NCBI GenBank assembly: GCA_035532215.1
Contig: DATKRK010000226.1
Span: forward strand, 1-17,860
Direction: 5' to 3'
DNA: 17,860 nt
Source of the DNA: JAICIG01 sp035532215
Lineage (GTDB): Bacteria > Planctomycetota > Planctomycetia > Pirellulales > JAICIG01
Positions within the stretch are counted from its first letter, which is position 1. The number at the start of each line of letters is the position of its first letter. Position numbers and translations under genes: made by a program. Shown in pieces: positions 1 to 7,937 of the stretch. The notes below the pieces were generated by a model. The model did not search any database. It was not told where the DNA came from and saw only the letters and a list, made by a program, of their open reading frames with translations.

Positions 1-632
1 GGATTTCGGGCGGCAATGCCTGCAGTTGTTCGGGCGTAATCGGCGCTTGCGGCGGCAACATACCGACTATTTCGCCGATTTCGCCTCATGCGCGAAGAGC
101 AGTTTTCGCCCCGGCTACGCCGGGGCGTGAACGGTTACCGGGCCGCAAAGCATCTCGGCCGGGGCAATCACGAGCGCTTCGGCGAATTTCACGAAGACCA
201 GCGTCTCGCAGGGCAGCACCAGCTTCAGCGCCTCCAGCGACCAAGTGGTCGAGAGCCCGCCGCCGGGAACGCCCGGTGAGGCGGTGTGGGGCGATTGGAC
301 GAACATTCGTTCGCTGTCCATGCCCGACAACGTGTTCGGCCCCGGCAACGCCAGCAGCGGGGCGATCGTCTATATCGACGCGGGGCCCCCGGATTCGGCG
401 CTGAAGGCCCAAAGCAGCACGGCCCAGGCGTCGACCAGCTTCAGTGGCGGGACCACGGCTGACGGCACGGCCACCAGTATTTCGGGCGTGAGCAGCCCCC
501 TGGTTCGCGGCTTCTCAGCGATGCTCTCGAATGGTTTGGGAAAGATTAGATTTTCCCTTCCGCGGCGTTTAGAATATCCGACGCGGCAAGCCATGTGGGC
601 GGCGAACATCCCATCGAACAGGCGATTTACCG
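1..632. other. Region without a secure gene; coding strand undecided
   Basis: I cannot support a gene here. On the plus strand a frame stays open from about 128 to 703. It reads as a Ser/Thr/Gly-rich product, with its first usable start a GTG at 245, but it ends inside the next gene. The opposite strand, with wobble positions aligned, reads as a more hydrophobic product but is cut by a TAG near 368-370. Over a sampled stretch (about 330-500) the plus frame has lower G+C at codon position 1 than at position 2. That fits minus-strand coding, or a Ser/Thr-rich plus product. At the extreme left a minus-strand frame from an ATG at 61 (MLPPQAPITPEQLQALPPEI) looks coding and runs off the window. The region may hold remains of one or two degraded genes. 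Confidence 0.35.
107..127. repeat. Perfect 9-bp inverted repeat (hairpin)
   Basis: CGCCCCGGC (107-115) and GCCGGGGCG (119-127) are exact reverse complements separated by TAC. This predicts a very stable small hairpin. Neither strand has a T-run after the stem, so it is not a standard intrinsic terminator. It could be a REP-like palindrome. Confidence 0.6.
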
Positions 633-3600
633 ATGGCCGGGACAGACGACGAGTTGGCGGATGCGTGGCAAGCCTATCATGCCGGAGACTTGGGGACGGC
701 TGAGGTAGCCTGCCAGCGATTGCTGGCCGCGGACGGCGATCACGTCGGAGCGACGTTCTTAGCGGGTCTCATCGACTACCAACGCGGGCGGTTTGCCCCG
801 GCAGTTGACCGCTTGCGCAAGGTCGTTCAATTGCGGCCAGATTACGCCGAAGCGCATAACAACCTCGGCAACGCGCTGGCGGTTCAGGGGCAGCTTTCGA
901 AGGCCGAACATTCGTTTCGCGAAGCGCTGCGGCACAAGCCGCAATATGCCGATGCCTTCAATAACCTGGCCAACACGCTCCGCGACCAGGGAAAGTTGGA
1001 GGAATCGCTCGGCGCTTATCGCCGGGCTCTCGAACTGCACCCGGATTATGCCGAATGCCACAACACCGCGGGGATCGCGCTATCGCGTCTCAAACGGTTC
1101 CAAGAGGCGACCGATTGCTATCGGCGCGCGTTGGAGCTAAGGCCGACTTTCGCAGAGCCGCACAACAACCTCGGCATCGTCCTGGCATCGCAAGGCAGGC
1201 CCGAGGAAGCCGTGGCGGAGTTTCGTCAGGCGCTTGGCCTCCGGCCCGATTATGCCGATGCCCTGGCAAACATGGGCAAGGCGCTGCTCGGCCAAGGCAA
1301 ACTCGATGAAGCGATCGAAGCTTATCAGCGAGCGGTTGAAGTTTCGCCAGGAACGGCCCGCGCCCATAACAGTCTCGGCACGGCGCTGGCCAAATGCGGC
1401 AAGCTCGATCAGGCGGTTGCCAGCTTTCGCCGGGCCGTGGAATTACAAGCCGATTACGCCGAGGCGCACAACAATCTGGGCAATGCACTGCGCGAACTGG
1501 GCGAACTCGACGAAGCCGAATCGCATCTGCGCCAAGCCCTGACGCTGAAGCCTGGCTATCCTGAAGCCCACAACAACCTGGGCATCGTGCATTTGAGAAG
1601 GCGGAACGTTGCAGCCGCCATCGGCGAGTATGAGCAGGCGCTGCGTCTGAATCCCGATTATTCGGAAGCTCACTTGAATCGTGCTTTGGCATGGCTGGGC
1701 ACGCGGGACTTTCGCCGCGGCTGGGCGGAATACGAATGGCGCTGGCGCTCTCCCGGATTCCGGGAGCTTTCTTGTGCGGCCCCCAAATGGGACGGCGGCT
1801 TGCTCGACGGCAAGACGATTTTGCTATGGGCCGAACAGGGACTTGGCGACACGTTGCAGTTTGTCCGCTACGCGCGACTCGTGCGACAACGCGAGGGACG
1901 AGTCTGGCTGCGCGCGCCGAGATCGCTACACGCCCTTCTGGGCCGGACGCCGGGCGTTGAGCGGCTGTTCGGAGAAGAAGAGGAATTGCCGTCCTTCGAC
2001 TGCCATGCACCGCTCGTCAGCCTGCCCCGACTGTTTGCGACGACTTTGGACGATATTCCCTCGGATCAACCGTATCTCTTCGCCGATGAGCGGCTGGTCG
2101 AGCAGTGGAGGTCCAAGCTTGACGAGCTTGCCGACAGCCTTAAGGTCGGCATCGGCTGGCAGGGCAATCCTCGATTTGGCGCCGATCGCGATCGCTCGTT
2201 GCCGGTTGCAAAATTTCTGCCCTTGACGCAGATCAACGGCGTGCGGCTCGTCAGCTTGCAGAAGGGGCCGGGCGTCGACCAGCTTGACGCTTTGTCGGAT
2301 CGCTCGGCGGTTTACGCACCATCTGGCGATATCGACGGGGCAAACGGGGCTTTCATGGACACTGCGGCGATCATGGCGGGGCTTGATCTCGTCATCACCT
2401 CGGATTCAGCGCTCGCGCACCTGGCCGGCGGCTTGGGCGTGCCGGCGTGGCTCGTGCTGCCGTTTGCTGCCGACTGGCGATGGCTGGGCGATCGCGATGA
2501 TTCGCCCTGGTATCCGACGATGCTCCTGTTCCGGCAGGCGTCCCCCGGCGATTGGGATGGCGTCTTCGAGAAAGTCGCCGATGAGTTGCGCGAAGTCGTC
2601 GAGAGCCGCCAACCGGACCATGCGATCATAAAGCATCCCGCCGGAGCACGGGCCTGGAATGCGCGTGGCGTAATGTTGGCCGAACGTGGAGGACTTGACG
2701 AGGCCATTACGCTCTTTCGGCAAGCATTGCGATACTCCCCGGAGTTTGCCGAGGCGCATAACAATCTCGGTAACGCATTGCGGCAGCGGGGCGACCACGA
2801 CACGGCCGCCGAGCATCTTCGCCGCGCCTTGGTCCTCCAACCTCAGTACGCCGAAGCGCATCATAATCTCGGCATCGTATTTGCGAGCCAGCGGCAACAC
2901 GAGAAAGCGATCGAAAGTTTTCGCGTGGTCATCGAACTGAAGCCCGATTTTGCGGCGGCTTGGAATAGCTTGGGGCTGGCGCATGTGGCGTTACGCAGCT
3001 ATGCGGAAAGCGAAGCCTGTTTTCGCCGCGCGCTGGAAATCGACCCTCGCTCGACGAGAGTGCTCAACAACTTGGGAAACGCGCTTTCGGACCAGGGCAA
3101 GCGCGCCGAAGCGGTCCCGTGTTTCGAACGCGCTTTGGAGCTTGACCCGAACTATATCGACGCGCTCAACAACCTGGGCAACTCGTTGCGTGAGTTGGGG
3201 CGTCGCGACGAAGCGATCGCCAGTTTCGAGCGCGCGCTGGCCATTCGTCCCGAGTTTGCCGAAGCGCACAATAACTTAGGAATTACTTGGTCAAGCAAGG
3301 GCGACCACGAGCGCGCGGTCGCATGTTACCGGGAAGCGTTGCGACTTTCGCCAGATTACGCCGCAGCACACAACAACCTGGGCATCGCCCTCGGCTCCCA
3401 GGGCAAGCATGGCGAATCCGTCGAGAGCTACCGGCGAGCGCTGGAGATCAAGCCGGATTATGCGGAAGCCCACAACAACTTGGGCATCGTGCTTTCGCAG
3501 CAAGGCGAATACGAGGAAGCGATCAGCCGCTATCGGCGCGCGATCGAACTCAAGCCGGACTATGCCGAAGCATACAGCAACATGGGGATCACTTTCACCG

Positions 3601-4616
3601 AATTGGGCCGACTTGAAGAATCGCTGGAAAGCTACAATGAGGCGTTGCGGCTCAAAGAAGATTATCCCGACGCCTACATGAACCGGGCGCTGGCGTTTCT
3701 GGTGAAGGGCGATTTCGAGCGCGGCTGGCGGGAGTACGAGTGGCGTTGGAAGTGCAAGGATTTCAATCCCCGAAAATTCGGCAAGCCGCGCTGGGAGGGC
3801 GAGCCGCTCGACGGGCGGCGGATCATGCTGCACGCCGAACAAGGTTTTGGCGACACGTTCCAATTCGTCCGCTACGCCCGGCTGGTGAAGGAAGAGCGCG
3901 GCGGCACGGTCATCGTCTGGTGCCCCAAGCCGTTGATTCCCCTGCTGCGCCATTGCCCTTACATTGACCAACTCACCGTCGAAGGCGATGCGCTTCCCGA
4001 GTTCGACGTCCACCTGCCGCTATTGAGCCTGCCGAAAATCTTCGAGACGACGCTGGAAATGGTTCTTCGCGAGACGCCGTACTTGTTCGCCAAGCCTGAA
4101 TTGATCGAACGCTGGCGCGAGGAGTTCGGTTACATCGACGCCTTCAAGATCGGCATCAACTGGCAGGGCAATCCGAAGTATCGAGGCGACCGGCATCGCT
4201 CGATTCCGCTGGACAAGTTCGCCCCCTTGGCTAGGCTTCCCGGCGTGCGGCTGATTAGCCTGCAAAAGGGCTTGGGGACGGAGCAGATCGCCCAGGCAAC
4301 GGAGCGGTTCTCGCTGACCGAACTCCCGGACCACCGCGACGGGGCGACTGGTTCGTTCATGGACACGGCGGCGATCTTGATGAACCTGGACCTGGTGATC
4401 TCGTCCGACACTTCGCTGGTGCATCTGGCCGGCGGCATGGGCGTGCCGGTCTGGGTGGCGCTGCCTCGGGCCGCCGACTGGCGCTGGCTGTTGAACCGCG
4501 AGGATTGCCCCTGGTATCCGACGATGCGGCTGTTTCGGCAACGGGAGTGGGGGAATTGGGAGGAGTTGTTCGATCACATGGCTGGCGAGGTGTGGGAACT
4601 CGTCAAGCAAAAGCAG
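633..4616 (+). repeat. Internal tandem duplication of a ~660-residue TPR-GT module
   Basis: Two consecutive modules (about 633-2612 and 2634-4616) have the same order: ten TPRs, a transitional eleventh repeat ending in the EYEWRW motif, then a GT9-like domain with the E-Q-G-x-G-D-T and H-L-A-G-G motifs. They match in domain order and repeat count but have diverged clearly in residues, so the duplication is old or the copies are under different constraints. Confidence 0.75.
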
Positions 4617-5726
4617 CGACAAAGGCCGGCGACGTTGTCCGCCGGCGAATTGCTGGATCGGATCGCAGCGCTGGAGTGCCAGCTTCAGCTTGGCGGCAAC
4701 GGCCATGCACCGGTGGAACTGGAGTACAAGCTCGGCCAGCTTCGCGAAGTTTGCAGGGAGCGAGTGCCGGAGAGCGACGAACTGGATCGGCTGCGAGCCG
4801 AGTTGCAAGCGATCAACGAGAAACTGCGGCAGTGCGAATCCGAGGCCCAGGAGTGCGAGGCGGCGGATGATTCCAGCCCGCGTTTTTCCGAACTGTTGAA
4901 ATCCCTGCGACGGCTGCACATGGAACGGGCCGCCATCAAGCAGGCGATCGACGAGGCCGCAGACCGCGAGCGGGAAGCGGTCTCTTATGCCGCGTTGTCT
5001 CAGAGATTTCGAGAACGGGACCAAAAGGCGGAGAACGAGAACCAAACCCTCCATTGCCCCCCCGATGCAATCGAAAACGCCGCTCAGCCGGCAGGCGGTC
5101 GCGTCAATGCCAACGGCTCTGCGAAGGAGCATCTGCCTTCGGGCGATGCATCCGATCCGTTCGCCGTCTTCGACCGCATCTACCGCAAAGGCGGCTGGAA
5201 CGGCAAGGGAAGCGGCCTCGGCTCGTCGCCCGACGCGAGCAAAGGCTACCTCGCGCTCGTCAATCGGCTCATCAACCAGACGCCGGACATCCGCTCGATC
5301 TTGGACATCGGCTGCGGCGACTGGCAAATCATGCGTGAGGTCGATTTGTCTCGGAAGCAGTATCTGGGCGTGGACGTGGCCGCTTCGGTGGTCGATGCCA
5401 ATGTCCGGGAGTTTGGCAAAGAAAACATTCACTTTCAGGTGCTCAACCCGTACACGGATGAGATTCCCGATACGGACCTCGTCATTATGAAGGACGTGGC
5501 CCAGCACTTGCCGACTGCCTGCGTGCAAAGAATTCTTGGGCGGATCGCAACGCGCTGCCGCTACGCACTGATCGCCAACGATTTCACCGAGCACAATCTT
5601 GCTCCCGACATTCCCATCGGCGGCTGGCGACCCGTCAACGTCCTGGCGCCGCCCTACAACCTGCCGGGGGCGACGCTGGGCGTGTGGAATGGCAAACATG
5701 TCACGCTGAGCACATTTGCTCGCTGA
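633..5726 (+). CDS. Giant TPR / duplicated GT9-like glycosyltransferase / DUF6165-like / SAM methyltransferase protein
   Basis: A 1,697-residue multidomain protein. Residues ~5-380 hold ten 34-residue TPRs (recurring AHNNLG) plus a degenerate eleventh ending RGWAEYEWRWR. Residues ~390-660 are a glycosyltransferase family 9-like domain, with AEQGLGDTLQFVRYARL near 399 and a donor-site-like SDSALAHLAGGLG near 590. Residues ~668-1050 repeat the same plan (ten TPRs, then RGWREYEWRWK). A second GT domain follows at ~1060-1328 (AEQGFGDTFQF; SDTSLVHLAGGMG). Residues ~1333-1455 start SAGELLDRIAALE and are charged and helical, like DUF6165. Residues ~1508-1697 are a class I SAM methyltransferase (GSGLGSS, ILDIGCGDW, YLGVDVA, KDVAQHL). 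The family suggests glycan or protein glycosylation with TPRs as scaffold; the substrate is unknown. No signal peptide is seen, so a cytoplasmic location is inferred. The ATG has no clear Shine-Dalgarno, and a weak -10-like TAGAAT lies at 570-575. Confidence 0.9.
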   Translation: MAGTDDELADAWQAYHAGDLGTAEVACQRLLAADGDHVGATFLAGLIDYQRGRFAPAVDRLRKVVQLRPDYAEAHNNLGNALAVQGQLSKAEHSFREALRHKPQYADAFNNLANTLRDQGKLEESLGAYRRALELHPDYAECHNTAGIALSRLKRFQEATDCYRRALELRPTFAEPHNNLGIVLASQGRPEEAVAEFRQALGLRPDYADALANMGKALLGQGKLDEAIEAYQRAVEVSPGTARAHNSLGTALAKCGKLDQAVASFRRAVELQADYAEAHNNLGNALRELGELDEAESHLRQALTLKPGYPEAHNNLGIVHLRRRNVAAAIGEYEQALRLNPDYSEAHLNRALAWLGTRDFRRGWAEYEWRWRSPGFRELSCAAPKWDGGLLDGKTILLWAEQGLGDTLQFVRYARLVRQREGRVWLRAPRSLHALLGRTPGVERLFGEEEELPSFDCHAPLVSLPRLFATTLDDIPSDQPYLFADERLVEQWRSKLDELADSLKVGIGWQGNPRFGADRDRSLPVAKFLPLTQINGVRLVSLQKGPGVDQLDALSDRSAVYAPSGDIDGANGAFMDTAAIMAGLDLVITSDSALAHLAGGLGVPAWLVLPFAADWRWLGDRDDSPWYPTMLLFRQASPGDWDGVFEKVADELREVVESRQPDHAIIKHPAGARAWNARGVMLAERGGLDEAITLFRQALRYSPEFAEAHNNLGNALRQRGDHDTAAEHLRRALVLQPQYAEAHHNLGIVFASQRQHEKAIESFRVVIELKPDFAAAWNSLGLAHVALRSYAESEACFRRALEIDPRSTRVLNNLGNALSDQGKRAEAVPCFERALELDPNYIDALNNLGNSLRELGRRDEAIASFERALAIRPEFAEAHNNLGITWSSKGDHERAVACYREALRLSPDYAAAHNNLGIALGSQGKHGESVESYRRALEIKPDYAEAHNNLGIVLSQQGEYEEAISRYRRAIELKPDYAEAYSNMGITFTELGRLEESLESYNEALRLKEDYPDAYMNRALAFLVKGDFERGWREYEWRWKCKDFNPRKFGKPRWEGEPLDGRRIMLHAEQGFGDTFQFVRYARLVKEERGGTVIVWCPKPLIPLLRHCPYIDQLTVEGDALPEFDVHLPLLSLPKIFETTLEMVLRETPYLFAKPELIERWREEFGYIDAFKIGINWQGNPKYRGDRHRSIPLDKFAPLARLPGVRLISLQKGLGTEQIAQATERFSLTELPDHRDGATGSFMDTAAILMNLDLVISSDTSLVHLAGGMGVPVWVALPRAADWRWLLNREDCPWYPTMRLFRQREWGNWEELFDHMAGEVWELVKQKQRQRPATLSAGELLDRIAALECQLQLGGNGHAPVELEYKLGQLREVCRERVPESDELDRLRAELQAINEKLRQCESEAQECEAADDSSPRFSELLKSLRRLHMERAAIKQAIDEAADREREAVSYAALSQRFRERDQKAENENQTLHCPPDAIENAAQPAGGRVNANGSAKEHLPSGDASDPFAVFDRIYRKGGWNGKGSGLGSSPDASKGYLALVNRLINQTPDIRSILDIGCGDWQIMREVDLSRKQYLGVDVAASVVDANVREFGKENIHFQVLNPYTDEIPDTDLVIMKDVAQHLPTACVQRILGRIATRCRYALIANDFTEHNLAPDIPIGGWRPVNVLAPPYNLPGATLGVWNGKHVTLSTFAR

Positions 5727-5736
5727 ATCGCCGTGT

Positions 5737-5773
5737 CTTGGCCTCCCGCGTAAAATGGAGCAAGGAGGCCAAG
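5737..5773 (+). promoter_or_regulatory. Perfect 10-bp inverted repeat enclosing the Shine-Dalgarno
   Basis: CTTGGCCTCC (5737-5746) pairs exactly with GGAGGCCAAG (5764-5773) across a 17-nt loop. The second arm contains most of AAGGAGG (5762-5768), six bases before the ATG at 5775. In a transcript containing both arms the ribosome site would be sequestered. A -10-like TAAAAT sits in the loop (5751-5756). Transcription from there would make a short leader holding only the second arm, so the structure would matter mainly in read-through from the TPR gene. It could also be a protein-binding operator. There is no T-run. Confidence 0.6.
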
Positions 5774-5774
5774 C

Positions 5775-6641
5775 ATGGCGAACCCGAACAAGCGAGTGGC
5801 GGAGAACGTCGCCGGCGATTTTTTCGTGGATTCGACCTGCATTGACTGCGATGCCTGCCGGCAGATCGCGCCGGCGGTGTTCGGAGAAGCGGCTGAAACG
5901 TCGTTTGTCAAAGCTCAGCCGATTTCGAGCGCCGAGCGGCGACAAGCGTTGCGGGCTTTGCTGGCCTGCCCCACTGGTTCGATCGGCTGTCTCGTGGACG
6001 GCGACGTGAAGTCCGTGATGAAGGACTTTCCGCTGGTCGTCGAGGAGCCGGTCTTTTACTGCGGCTACAATTCGCCCAAGTCGTATGGCGGCAACAGCTA
6101 TTTCATCCGGCACGCCGCAGGCAATTGGCTGATCGACTCGCCGAAGTTCATTAGGCCGCTCGTGCGGCAATTCGAGGGTCTTGGCGGAATCAGCCGTATC
6201 TTTCTGACCCATCGAGACGACGTGGCGGACGCCGAGCGTTTTGCCGAGCATTTCCAGAGCCGGCGCATCATTCATCGTGTGGAGTTGTCGTCGCAGCCCG
6301 ATGCAGAAGTCGTGCTCGATGGGCCTGGACCGTGGAAGTTGGCGCCCGGCTTTCTCGCCATCGCCACGCCAGGCCACACCAAGGGACACTGCGTCCTGCT
6401 GTTCCAGGACCGTTTTCTGTTCACGGGCGATCATCTATCTTGGGATCGGGATGAGCAGCAGCTATCGGCCTCGGAGGATTACTGCTGGTACTCCTGGGCG
6501 CAACAGGCCGAGTCGATGAAGCGACTGGCGGAATTCCAGTTCGAGTGGGTGCTGCCTGGGCACGGCCAGAAAGTTCATTTGCCTGCCGACGAAATGCGAG
6601 AGCAGATTCTGCGGCTGGCCGAATCGATAAGGAGCGGATGA
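5775..6641 (+). CDS. Ferredoxin-domain / metallo-beta-lactamase-fold hydrolase fusion
   Basis: A 288-residue protein. Residues ~14-72 form a single [4Fe-4S] ferredoxin-like domain, with Cys22, Cys25 and Cys28 (CIDCDAC) and distal Cys65 followed by Pro. Residues ~90-285 are a metallo-beta-lactamase fold: THRDDVAD at 145-152, PGHTKGH near 205, TGDHLSWD near 220 and LPGHGQKVH near the C-terminus. The first metal motif departs from HxHxDH (it is H-R-D-D). I recall this HRDDVAD form from ferredoxin-MBL fusions in cyanobacteria and plants, so it is probably a family trait and not damage. The substrate is unknown; a redox-linked hydrolase is plausible. The start is fixed by AAGGAGG six bases upstream. 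The coding region lies 48 bp after the TPR gene and overlaps a small ORF by ATGA. Confidence 0.88.
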   Translation: MANPNKRVAENVAGDFFVDSTCIDCDACRQIAPAVFGEAAETSFVKAQPISSAERRQALRALLACPTGSIGCLVDGDVKSVMKDFPLVVEEPVFYCGYNSPKSYGGNSYFIRHAAGNWLIDSPKFIRPLVRQFEGLGGISRIFLTHRDDVADAERFAEHFQSRRIIHRVELSSQPDAEVVLDGPGPWKLAPGFLAIATPGHTKGHCVLLFQDRFLFTGDHLSWDRDEQQLSASEDYCWYSWAQQAESMKRLAEFQFEWVLPGHGQKVHLPADEMREQILRLAESIRSG

Positions 6642-6775
6642 CGGGAAGAAACATACTCAGGACTGGCAAACGCTCACGCCCCAAAACCACAGTGAAGGGC
6701 AAACGCAACGGCCGAGCGCCAGCGCTCTGGTATTGCCCGAATTGCCTCCAAGACGAAGGCGCTTGGACCGAATAA
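6638..6775 (+). CDS. Possible 45-residue basic CxxC micro-protein
   Basis: The ATG overlaps the preceding stop codon (ATGA) and has AAGGAG three bases upstream, typical of translational coupling. The product has a Lys/Arg-rich first half (GRNILRTGKRSRPKTTVKGK) and ends in ALWYCPNCLQDEGAWTE, with a single C-P-N-C pair that could be half a zinc site. I do not recognise a family. It may be genuine, the head of a truncated gene, or a chance ORF. Its stop overlaps the presumed start of the hydrolase remnant that follows. Confidence 0.3.
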   Translation: MTGRNILRTGKRSRPKTTVKGKRNGRAPALWYCPNCLQDEGAWTE

Positions 6776-6867
6776 AAATCCTCTTCCTCCACGGCTGGCG
6801 CTCGGTTCCTGGCGGCGTCAAGCCTACGTACCTGAAGGACCACGGCCACGAGGTCATTAACCCAGCA
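6772..6867 (+). pseudogene. N-terminal remnant of an alpha/beta-hydrolase gene
   Basis: The frame reads IKILFLHGWRSVPGGVKPTY then LKDHGHEVINPA. This matches the first strand, oxyanion-loop region (LFLHGW) and second strand of small YqiA/esterase-like alpha/beta-hydrolases. Similarity stops abruptly after NPA at about 6867. The frame then runs 19 codons through unrelated DNA to a TAG at 6925-6927. The expected ATG start is ATA here. The nucleophile elbow, acid and histidine regions are all missing. The likely cause is a deletion or rearrangement joining this head to the minus-strand gene on the right. Confidence 0.7.
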
Positions 6868-7106
6868 GTTCAGGGCGACGAACAAAGCGGTGGTGATCGC
6901 TGCGCCGACCATTGCTCGGCCGAATAGCGAGCCGAGCGTCGCCCCAATTAGCGCAGACGAGACGAGGCAAAACTGCCAACTACAAAGCGCGGCGAAGCCA
7001 CTACCGGGTTTATCCGCCCACGCCACGGCGTATTTCGTTGCCGCCAGAACGACGCAGCTCAAAGTCAAGTAAACTACGAACGATCTTATAGGCTGGTACG
7101 GCGCAT
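6868..7106 (-). pseudogene. Frameshifted and 3'-truncated small membrane-protein gene
   Basis: An ATG at 7106 opens as MRRTSL and hits TAA. Removing one TA from CTATAAGA joins it to the open frame RSFVVYLTLSCVVLAATKYA, which continues with hydrophobic stretches (SSALIGATLGSLFG, GAAITTALFVALN) up to the junction at about 6867. The restored start (MRRTSLRSFVVYLTL) resembles the QFSLRTLL-type starts of the neighbouring minus-strand genes. Without the correction, translation could only begin at a TTG at 7068. The C-terminus is lost at the join with the hydrolase remnant. A TATAAT lies exactly six bases before the ATG. Confidence 0.55.
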
Positions 7107-7112
7107 GAGCAC

Positions 7113-7118
7113 ATTATA
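7113..7118 (-). promoter_or_regulatory. TATAAT -10 element, six bases before ATG
   Basis: On the minus strand TATAAT (7118-7113) is followed by six bases and the ATG at 7106, so the expected transcription start coincides with the start codon (leaderless mRNA). No good -35 is seen 16-18 bases upstream. Confidence 0.5.
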
Positions 7119-7149
7119 TCCGGGCCACCGTGCAACGCGGGGCACGGCC

Positions 7150-7602
7150 TCAGTTTGGCGCCCAGTCGGCGCCGAAAACAAGTCGGCCGCCGATGACCGT
7201 CGTCACGACTGACAGAATGGTCCATGCGATTGTGTTTGCCGCCACCAATCCCAGGCCGCGCCAACCGCGAGTCCAGATGACGTAACAGGGAACGACGATG
7301 ACTGCGAGCAAGAAGAACCAGCAACGCAGGCTCCACAAGATTGGACGGCCCCGCTGCTTGGAATCTGCCAGAGCCCAAAGGCTCAGCCAGAGCGCCATCG
7401 AAAACGGCACGAGGAGGTCAAGGGCGGACTCCTGCCGGTATCGTATTTCTCGAATGCCGCTGGCAATGGCCAACAGATAGAAGCCAAGCAGGAACCATTG
7501 AGAATGGCGATTGCCGCTTGAAGCGGAAGACGATTTGCCTGGGTTCGCTGCTGCTACCACGACGAAGAAAAGTGATCCCAACGTGAATTGATTTCGGCGC
7601 AC
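7150..7602 (-). CDS. Small multi-spanning membrane protein with RRNQFTLGSLF start
   Basis: A 150-residue protein starting at GTG (7602), chosen because it gives the family-like N-terminus M-R-R-N-Q-F-T-L-G-S-L-F. About four hydrophobic segments follow a Ser/Gly-rich stretch: residues ~36-50 (FLLGFYLLAIASGI), ~62-80, ~92-110 (FFLLAVIVVPCYVIW) and ~118-140. I do not recognise a named family or catalytic motif. It is probably an inner-membrane protein of unknown function. The start signature ties it to the genes at 7938-8096, 8054-8302 and 8406-8609. It ends 43 bp upstream of the truncated gene that follows on the same strand. Confidence 0.65.
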   Translation of the reverse strand: MRRNQFTLGSLFFVVVAAANPGKSSSASSGNRHSQWFLLGFYLLAIASGIREIRYRQESALDLLVPFSMALWLSLWALADSKQRGRPILWSLRCWFFLLAVIVVPCYVIWTRGWRGLGLVAANTIAWTILSVVTTVIGGRLVFGADWAPN

Positions 7603-7691
7603 TATTCAAGCACTCTAACGGCTGTAGCCACGCCATTGTGAATTTCGAGCGTTGCCTGTCAATCTCCGAGGGGAACCGCCCGTCGCCGCGA

Positions 7692-7919
7692 TCACTCGCC
7701 GCTGTCGCCGTACCGGAAGCAGATCGGTCGGCAGGCTTCGCAGCGAAATGCACTGGTTCTTGTTCCCTTGCTGATGAAGCCAACGAGAGGTAGGTACTGG
7801 TTCTCCAAAATGAGGTCGCGATCAAAGAACAACCGAGCTTGCGGCTCCAGGCCGATTCCCCAGGCTTTGAGGGCCAACTCCCCCTCCTGCATCGGCGCGT
7901 TGCACTGCGGGCAGTTCAT
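7692..7919 (-). CDS. Zinc-ribbon protein, DUF6487-like
   Basis: A 75-residue protein opening MNCPQCNAPMQEGEL, with Cys3/Cys6 and a C-terminal cluster Cys60/Cys63/Cys67 (FRCEACRPICFRY). The pattern, with a central loop containing an aromatic and tryptophan segment, fits small zinc-ribbon proteins of the DUF6487 type (CPxC-N-x-M-x-x-G). No enzyme motif is present; a structural or adaptor role is likely but unknown. It starts 18 bp after the 52-residue protein on the same strand, so the two are probably co-transcribed. Confidence 0.72.
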   Translation of the reverse strand: MNCPQCNAPMQEGELALKAWGIGLEPQARLFFDRDLILENQYLPLVGFISKGTRTSAFRCEACRPICFRYGDSGE

Positions 7920-7937
7920 CAGTGCTCGCGGGCCTTA

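Noticed and set aside
700..3700. Regular ~102-bp periodicity, considered as a CRISPR or satellite array
   Set aside because: The period equals 34 codons and the units encode TPRs in a continuous frame; no identical repeat/spacer pattern exists.
5737..5773. Inverted repeat as an intrinsic terminator of the TPR gene
   Set aside because: No T-run follows the stem, and the second arm contains the ribosome site of the next gene, so a regulatory or operator reading fits better.
4020..6434. 804-codon open frame on the minus strand
   Set aside because: It is antisense to the TPR/GT gene and the ferredoxin-MBL gene, has no domains of its own, and is a by-product of GC-rich third positions.
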